A stretch of 54,095 nucleotides of DNA, taken from Bacillota bacterium. GTDB taxonomy: Bacteria > Bacillota > Clostridia > Christensenellales > Aristaeellaceae. The first letter of the stretch is position 1, and each line of letters begins with the position of its first letter. The notes beneath the pieces were generated by a model that saw only the letters and a program-made list of their open reading frames with translations, did no database searches and had not been told where the DNA came from. Made by a program: the position numbers and the translations under genes. Below are positions 50,165-54,095 of the stretch, in pieces. The stretch covers positions 1 to 54,095 of the forward strand of contig JAEVYX010000060.1 in assembly GCA_023392515.1 (NCBI GenBank), given 5' to 3'.

Positions 50165-51310
50165 ATGCCTGATGATGAAAAAAAGGTTCAGGAAGCGGCC
50201 AGTACATTTACCTGCCCCAGCTGCGGCGGACGGGCCGTATTCGATCCGGAATCCCAAAATCTTAAATGCCCTTATTGCGGAACCGAGTCCAATGTAAACA
50301 AAATTATTGAAAAACCCGTAGAATACGATATCAAACAAGCTCCCTCACCTTCTCAAAAGGACTGGGGGGTTACTGTTCGTGTGATCCGCTGCCAGGGCTG
50401 CGGTGCGGAAACAGTGCTGGATGTCAACACCACCTCCGAACTGTGCGCATTTTGCGGCAGCCCCCATGTGCTGGAGGATCAGTCGGAGGCAGGCATCGCT
50501 CCTGAAAGCATGGTTCCCTTCCAAGTCAGCCAGAAGCAGGCGGTATCATCCTTCCAAAAATGGCTTAAAAAGCGCTGGTTTGCCCCTTCGAAGGTAAAAC
50601 GGATGGCAAGCTTGGGCAAAATCACAGGCGTCTACATGCCACATTGGACCTATGACGCTGATACCACATCCGTCTATACTGGTCAGGCGGGTCATCACTA
50701 TTACGTCACCGTTCCCGTCACCGTGGTCCGGGACGGTAAGCACGTAACTGAAATGCGCCAGGAACAGCGTACCCGGTGGACACCTACCAGCGGCATCATC
50801 CATCACAATTTTGATGATGTTCTGGTAGCCGGCAGCCGCCGCCTGGAGGATCATCTGCTCCAGCGGGTCCGCCCTTATGATCTGAAAAAGCTTTGCAGAT
50901 ATCAGGCCGGGTTTTTGAGCGGTTTCATCAGTGAAAAGCCTTCCGTGAATCTTCAGAATGGATGGCAGGCCGCTCAGGAGGATATAGACAGCCAGATGCG
51001 ATCCTTGGCCCACAGCGATATTTTAAGCCGGGCTGATGAGGCGCAAGTTACCGATATTCGTTCCGAGCACAAGGATGTTCGGTACAAGCTGACGCTTTTG
51101 CCCATGTGGCTGTCCTCTTTTTCTTTCCAGAACAAAAGCTATCATGTGCTCATCAACGGCCAGACAGGAAAAGCCGGCGGACAAGCTCCCATAAGCTTCT
51201 GGCGTGTATTGGCGGCTGTCCTTATTGGGTTGGCTTTGGTGGGCGGATTGTATATTCTGTTTGCCCAGGGAGGCAGGGATGTTGTATCTTACATTCCATC
51301 ATTCTATTAA
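50165..51310 (+). CDS. Zinc-ribbon protein with C-terminal membrane anchor
   Basis: A 381-residue protein with two treble-clef/ribbon units: FTCPSCGG with LKCPYCGTES (residues about 15-40) and IRCQGCGAE with ELCAFCGSPH (about 75-105). A large middle domain follows (VPFQVSQKQAVSSFQKWLKKRWFAP split across a beta-rich region with MPHWTYDADT and TSGIIHHNFDDVLVAGS) and a C-terminal helix (FWRVLAAVLIGLALVGGLYILF) anchors it, the ribbons facing the cytoplasm. The order resembles TFIIB-type zinc-ribbon membrane proteins of Firmicutes whose function is unknown. AAGGGAGG precedes ATG 50165; the frame is open from 49910 but overlaps the ksgA promoter region. Confidence 0.85.
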   Translation: MPDDEKKVQEAASTFTCPSCGGRAVFDPESQNLKCPYCGTESNVNKIIEKPVEYDIKQAPSPSQKDWGVTVRVIRCQGCGAETVLDVNTTSELCAFCGSPHVLEDQSEAGIAPESMVPFQVSQKQAVSSFQKWLKKRWFAPSKVKRMASLGKITGVYMPHWTYDADTTSVYTGQAGHHYYVTVPVTVVRDGKHVTEMRQEQRTRWTPTSGIIHHNFDDVLVAGSRRLEDHLLQRVRPYDLKKLCRYQAGFLSGFISEKPSVNLQNGWQAAQEDIDSQMRSLAHSDILSRADEAQVTDIRSEHKDVRYKLTLLPMWLSSFSFQNKSYHVLINGQTGKAGGQAPISFWRVLAAVLIGLALVGGLYILFAQGGRDVVSYIPSFY

Positions 51311-51329
51311 TGCGCTTTGTGCTGCAATT

Positions 51330-52496
51330 CTACACATTTGTGATAATGCACACGTCTTTTATATCCTGAGATAAGGCAAACTCCTTCAAGCAAGCCCGAA
51401 GCGACTGAGCATCGGGCTTTTTCCCATTTTCCGGCCAGACATGCTTAACTTCCAGACATTTTTCCTTTCGGTTGGTGATCATTTCAATCCTACCGGCAAA
51501 GGATTCGCCCTGCAAAATGGGCAGCACGTAATAGCCATATTTCCGTTGTGCAGGCGGGGTGTAGATTTCCCATGTATAAGAGAAATCAAACAATGCTTCG
51601 ATAAGTCTGCGATCCCAAAGCATATTGTCCAAAGGTGCAAGCACCCGGGTCATACTTGCATCATTTTCCACAGTTTTTTCTTCCACCAGCCCAGCGTCTT
51701 CAGATAGGCAATACAGCGGCTCATTAAGCCCTTCCACCTCCAAAGGGCAAATCTCACCTCGATCAAGCAGTCTTTTAAAGGCCGCGTTGCGGGTAGGCGA
51801 CTTTTTCCCTTCCACGCATAAATACGCATCGGAAGATTTGTTCCATAGAAGCCCAACGCCTCCGATACGCCGCCTGATGCGCCAGTCCAAGTATGCTTCC
51901 TCGCTTGAAAAGGGATCTGGCGATGACCATATGTCATAAGCCAGCACATTTTCCGCAAAATCATACGCCTTTTGCGTGCCCCGCTTATGATGGATACAAA
52001 GCTCACCCCGAAGATACAACGCCTCCAGAACCGCCCGAGCTATGGTCGTCTCGGACCAAAACCAATCAGCCCTGCCCTCCATTTGAAGGTCACCGGAAAA
52101 GGAGGGGCCGAATTCCCGCAGCTTTTTGCGCACTAAAGGGGCTGAATTTTCCACCAATTCATAGCTTTTGAGATGCGGTGATGCATAAGCTGATCGCACC
52201 CTCATAAAGCGTGGCCAATCCTCTACAGGATAGATGGCCATGTTTTTGTCCAGATGGTCAACCAGGCGCCGCTTTTCATACAGCAATTTGGATAGCATTG
52301 CCGGTTTATACCTCGCCACCCTTGATTGCAGCACCAAATCCGCATTTTTACCGCATACATCAATTGGGTCATATTGAATACAGCCTGCCTGACGGATATA
52401 GGCTAATACTCCTTCTTCCCCTGAGAATACTTTCTTTCCCAGAAGCCCCTGTTTTCGCAGCAGAAACCGTCTGGCGGCTTCTCGGGTAATCTTCAT
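51330..52496 (-). CDS. YcaQ/AlkX-like winged-helix DNA glycosylase family
   Basis: The 388-residue protein has the HTH_42 (DUF1006) fold. E. coli YcaQ removes alkylated bases and unhooks interstrand crosslinks. Visible family segments: ITREAARRFLLRKQGL, IQYDPIDVCGKNADLVLQSR, the QxD-like catalytic area near it, LVDHLDKNMAIYPVEDWP, VLAPLDNMLWDRRLIEALF and YTPPAQRKYGYYVLPIL. GGGAGG lies 8 bases before ATG 52496; a further ATG at 52511 has none. Glycosylase function is by family only. Confidence 0.88.
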   Translation of the reverse strand: MKITREAARRFLLRKQGLLGKKVFSGEEGVLAYIRQAGCIQYDPIDVCGKNADLVLQSRVARYKPAMLSKLLYEKRRLVDHLDKNMAIYPVEDWPRFMRVRSAYASPHLKSYELVENSAPLVRKKLREFGPSFSGDLQMEGRADWFWSETTIARAVLEALYLRGELCIHHKRGTQKAYDFAENVLAYDIWSSPDPFSSEEAYLDWRIRRRIGGVGLLWNKSSDAYLCVEGKKSPTRNAAFKRLLDRGEICPLEVEGLNEPLYCLSEDAGLVEEKTVENDASMTRVLAPLDNMLWDRRLIEALFDFSYTWEIYTPPAQRKYGYYVLPILQGESFAGRIEMITNRKEKCLEVKHVWPENGKKPDAQSLRACLKEFALSQDIKDVCIITNV

Positions 52497-52542
52497 TCTC
52501 CGCCCTCCCATAAACTGTTACCATTTGTGATTATATGGGCCG

Positions 52543-53325
52543 CTAAAAGCGCACCTCCCAGATGGGATAAGATGCATCCATTTCATAGCCCAGCTTTTGT
52601 GCCAAAGCGACGGACGCTGTATTTGCCGCATCCCAAGATGGGTGTATGTTCCCTTCTATGCAGCGAAGGATGAGCCTAGCGCAGCAAGCGGCTGCCAGTC
52701 CCTTACGACGCATGTCCGGCCGGGTATCCACTTCTATTTCCAGCCCGCCATCATACACGGCATAGGAGGAAGCGCCGGAAACCAGCTCCCCCTCCCATAT
52801 GGCGCCAACCCCAAGACCGCGCTTTGCATAATCCGCCTCATCCTGAAATACAGAGCAAAAGTCCCGGCTCCAAGGGAAGGCCATCGCTTCTTGATACAGG
52901 CCTTCCTCCATGTTGTGAAGGGAAATCCCATCCGGCACGTCTTTTGCCAAACGTTCTAAAAACTCAGGATTGAAATGTGTTTCCTCCCGGATCGAATAAC
53001 GCGTTCCCTCTATCATGGACTGAGGCTGCCAGGCCCGAATAGGTTCCTCCCATCCCGGTTGAGCTGGAATAAACCATGTTTTGCCCGGCTGCAGGGTAAG
53101 TTTGCCGGCCAGATGCCGCGCCCAGGGGCTTTGGGAATCTCCCGAGAAAGATGCAAAGTCTCCCAGGCACAAAAGCGCCAAGGATGGCTTTTTCGGATGA
53201 TCGCCAAACGCTTGTCCCATATGCCCCTGCAAGCATGACCGGATCAAACCGTTTTTCGGCCCTTGAAAAAGCGGTGCCAGCGTCTGCCTGTCTTCTCCTA
53301 TAAATTCAAAGGTTCCTTGGAGCAC
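52543..53325 (-). CDS. GNAT-family N-acetyltransferase
   Basis: A 260-residue protein whose C-terminal half is a GNAT fold: VDTRPDMRRKGLAAACCARL is the acetyl-CoA loop (R-x-x-G) with the following helix, and WDAANTASVALAQKLGYE is motif B. The N-terminal half (about 1-110) is a degenerate GNAT-like domain, the layout of the two-domain PF12746-type acetyltransferases in Firmicutes. Substrate unknown. It starts 2 bases after the dnaX stop, so the two are co-transcribed. Confidence 0.87.
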   Translation of the reverse strand: MLQGTFEFIGEDRQTLAPLFQGPKNGLIRSCLQGHMGQAFGDHPKKPSLALLCLGDFASFSGDSQSPWARHLAGKLTLQPGKTWFIPAQPGWEEPIRAWQPQSMIEGTRYSIREETHFNPEFLERLAKDVPDGISLHNMEEGLYQEAMAFPWSRDFCSVFQDEADYAKRGLGVGAIWEGELVSGASSYAVYDGGLEIEVDTRPDMRRKGLAAACCARLILRCIEGNIHPSWDAANTASVALAQKLGYEMDASYPIWEVRF

Positions 53326-53327
53326 CG

Positions 53328-54095
53328 TTACTCCTCCTCAATTTGCACCTTATCCCGTCCAAAATCTCTCATCAGCTCCTGCAGCGTATCCTGGGTCCTT
53401 TGCTGAGAGGCTTCCTTTCCCCCATCCTCCAGCACCGCTTCAAAGCGGGCTTGTACGCCTCCAGCTTCGCTGAGAGCAGCCTCCACCGCCTCTTTGCGGC
53501 GCTCCTTATTGAGGTGATTGCAAATAAAGTTTTCCTCTTTAGGCAAAACAACACGGTATATATCGCCCCGGCATCCTCCGAATGTTCCCCCCATAAGCTG
53601 ACTGAAGAGGCCCGTATCCGTCTTTTTCAAGTGCTGCAACGCCTGATCCCAGATCTGGCGGGGAGTCAGCCCGGTTTGTTTGGACGAAGGTTGTTCCGCT
53701 TTTGCGGTCTCTATCTTTTCGAGCGTTTCTGCATCCGGAATGCTTTTTTTCGGTATGGTATCCTTTTTTTCCGGAAGGGGTTGTGCAGCTTGTATGATAG
53801 GTTGTACCAGGGTCTGGCTTCTTTGCTCCAATGCCTCAATCCGCTCCAACAGGCCTTCTGCTGATGCTTCCCCGCTTGGAAAACAAGCCTTTAGGGAAGC
53901 TGCTTCCAAAGCAATACGGGGAGCCGAAGCCCAGCGCATATCCATTTCTACTTTCATAAACAAATCCAGGAGTCGAAGTAGTTTTCCTTGGGAAAACCGA
54001 GCTGCCTGTTCCATATACCGGGAAGCGTCCTCTTTTGTGATATCCAAAAGATTCTGAATTTCCTCACCGCAAGCAGCCGCCATGAGGAGCGCCCG
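53328..54095 (-). CDS. dnaX: DNA polymerase III gamma/tau subunit, C-terminal part
   Basis: Partial gene continuing beyond the right end; the last 255 or so residues are in the window. The frame is open to the edge. EMDMRWASAPRIALEAASLKAC is the conserved end of DnaX domain III, preceded by LRLLDLFMKV; a variable linker follows (residues with Lys, Glu, Pro) and a C-terminal domain (IWDQALQHLKKTDTGLFSQL, YRVVLPKEENFICNHLNKE) like the tau tail that binds polymerase alpha. No recR/ybaB pair follows; a GNAT gene does. Confidence 0.88.
   Translation of the reverse strand, partial: RALLMAAACGEEIQNLLDITKEDASRYMEQAARFSQGKLLRLLDLFMKVEMDMRWASAPRIALEAASLKACFPSGEASAEGLLERIEALEQRSQTLVQPIIQAAQPLPEKKDTIPKKSIPDAETLEKIETAKAEQPSSKQTGLTPRQIWDQALQHLKKTDTGLFSQLMGGTFGGCRGDIYRVVLPKEENFICNHLNKERRKEAVEAALSEAGGVQARFEAVLEDGGKEASQQRTQDTLQELMRDFGRDKVQIEEE

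Overview
This window looks like part of the chromosome of an endospore-forming Clostridia (Firmicutes) of intermediate GC content. The spore genes spoIIP, a pdaB-type deacetylase, a spoVAA-AB-AC-AD-AE operon, yunB and a Cys/Pro-rich coat-like protein, together with the Firmicute gene orders pcrA-ligA and yicC-remA-gmk-rpoZ-coaBC, support this. I see no phage, transposase, CRISPR array or rRNA operon. Nearly all genes have strong AGGAGG-type ribosome binding sites and many have clear SigA-type promoters with 17 bp spacers, which fixed several start codons (TTG for rpsT, GTG for the DUF1614 gene).

Layout. 1-340: four tRNA genes on the minus strand (transcribed Val-Asp-Phe-Gly) behind a near-consensus promoter. 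500-5200: pcrA-ligA and a YerC/TrpR-like regulator. 5300-7150: DUF1614 membrane protein and spoIIP, overlapping by 4 bp. 7240-11820: a type IIA topoisomerase pair, more like parE-parC than gyrB-gyrA. 11930-14020: polysaccharide deacetylase, a two-OB-fold SSB-like protein, rpsT. 14050-20960: one giant secreted protein of about 2290 residues built from SdrD-B-like modules. 21200-23000: a DegV protein and a Cys/Pro-rich protein, convergent with almost no gap. 23085-26043: a tightly coupled PadR-DUF1700-DUF4097-SDR-SDR operon. 26169-28825: DUF2318 protein, response regulator and histidine kinase. 29228-32710: a DUF5655 gene divergent from the spoVA operon, which carries an extra small ORF between spoVAB and spoVAC. 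32778-40502: a bifunctional class A PBP, yunB, a CARDB-like membrane-anchored surface protein and a six-SH3 secreted protein. 40792-45039: DUF2461, a phosphohexomutase and transketolase. 45153-48383: coaBC, rpoZ, gmk, remA, yicC. 48500-54095: a small secreted protein behind an attenuator-like hairpin, ksgA, a zinc-ribbon membrane protein, a YcaQ-like protein, a GNAT acetyltransferase and the 3' part of dnaX, which runs off the window.

How it fits together. The window mixes housekeeping information genes (DNA repair, topology, translation, CoA and nucleotide metabolism) with sporulation and cell-envelope genes. The spoVA operon has a SigG-like promoter and the Cys-rich gene a tentative SigK-like one, whereas the giant surface protein, the PBP, the CARDB-like protein and DegV have SigA-type promoters and are probably expressed in growing cells. 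No obviously new defence or mobile system is visible. The most unusual items are the small ORF inside the spoVA operon, the giant anchorless SdrB-like protein, a start site where a hairpin separates the Shine-Dalgarno from the ATG, a promoter followed at once by a terminator-like hairpin, and a shortened DUF4097 protein fused by overlaps to two dehydrogenases.
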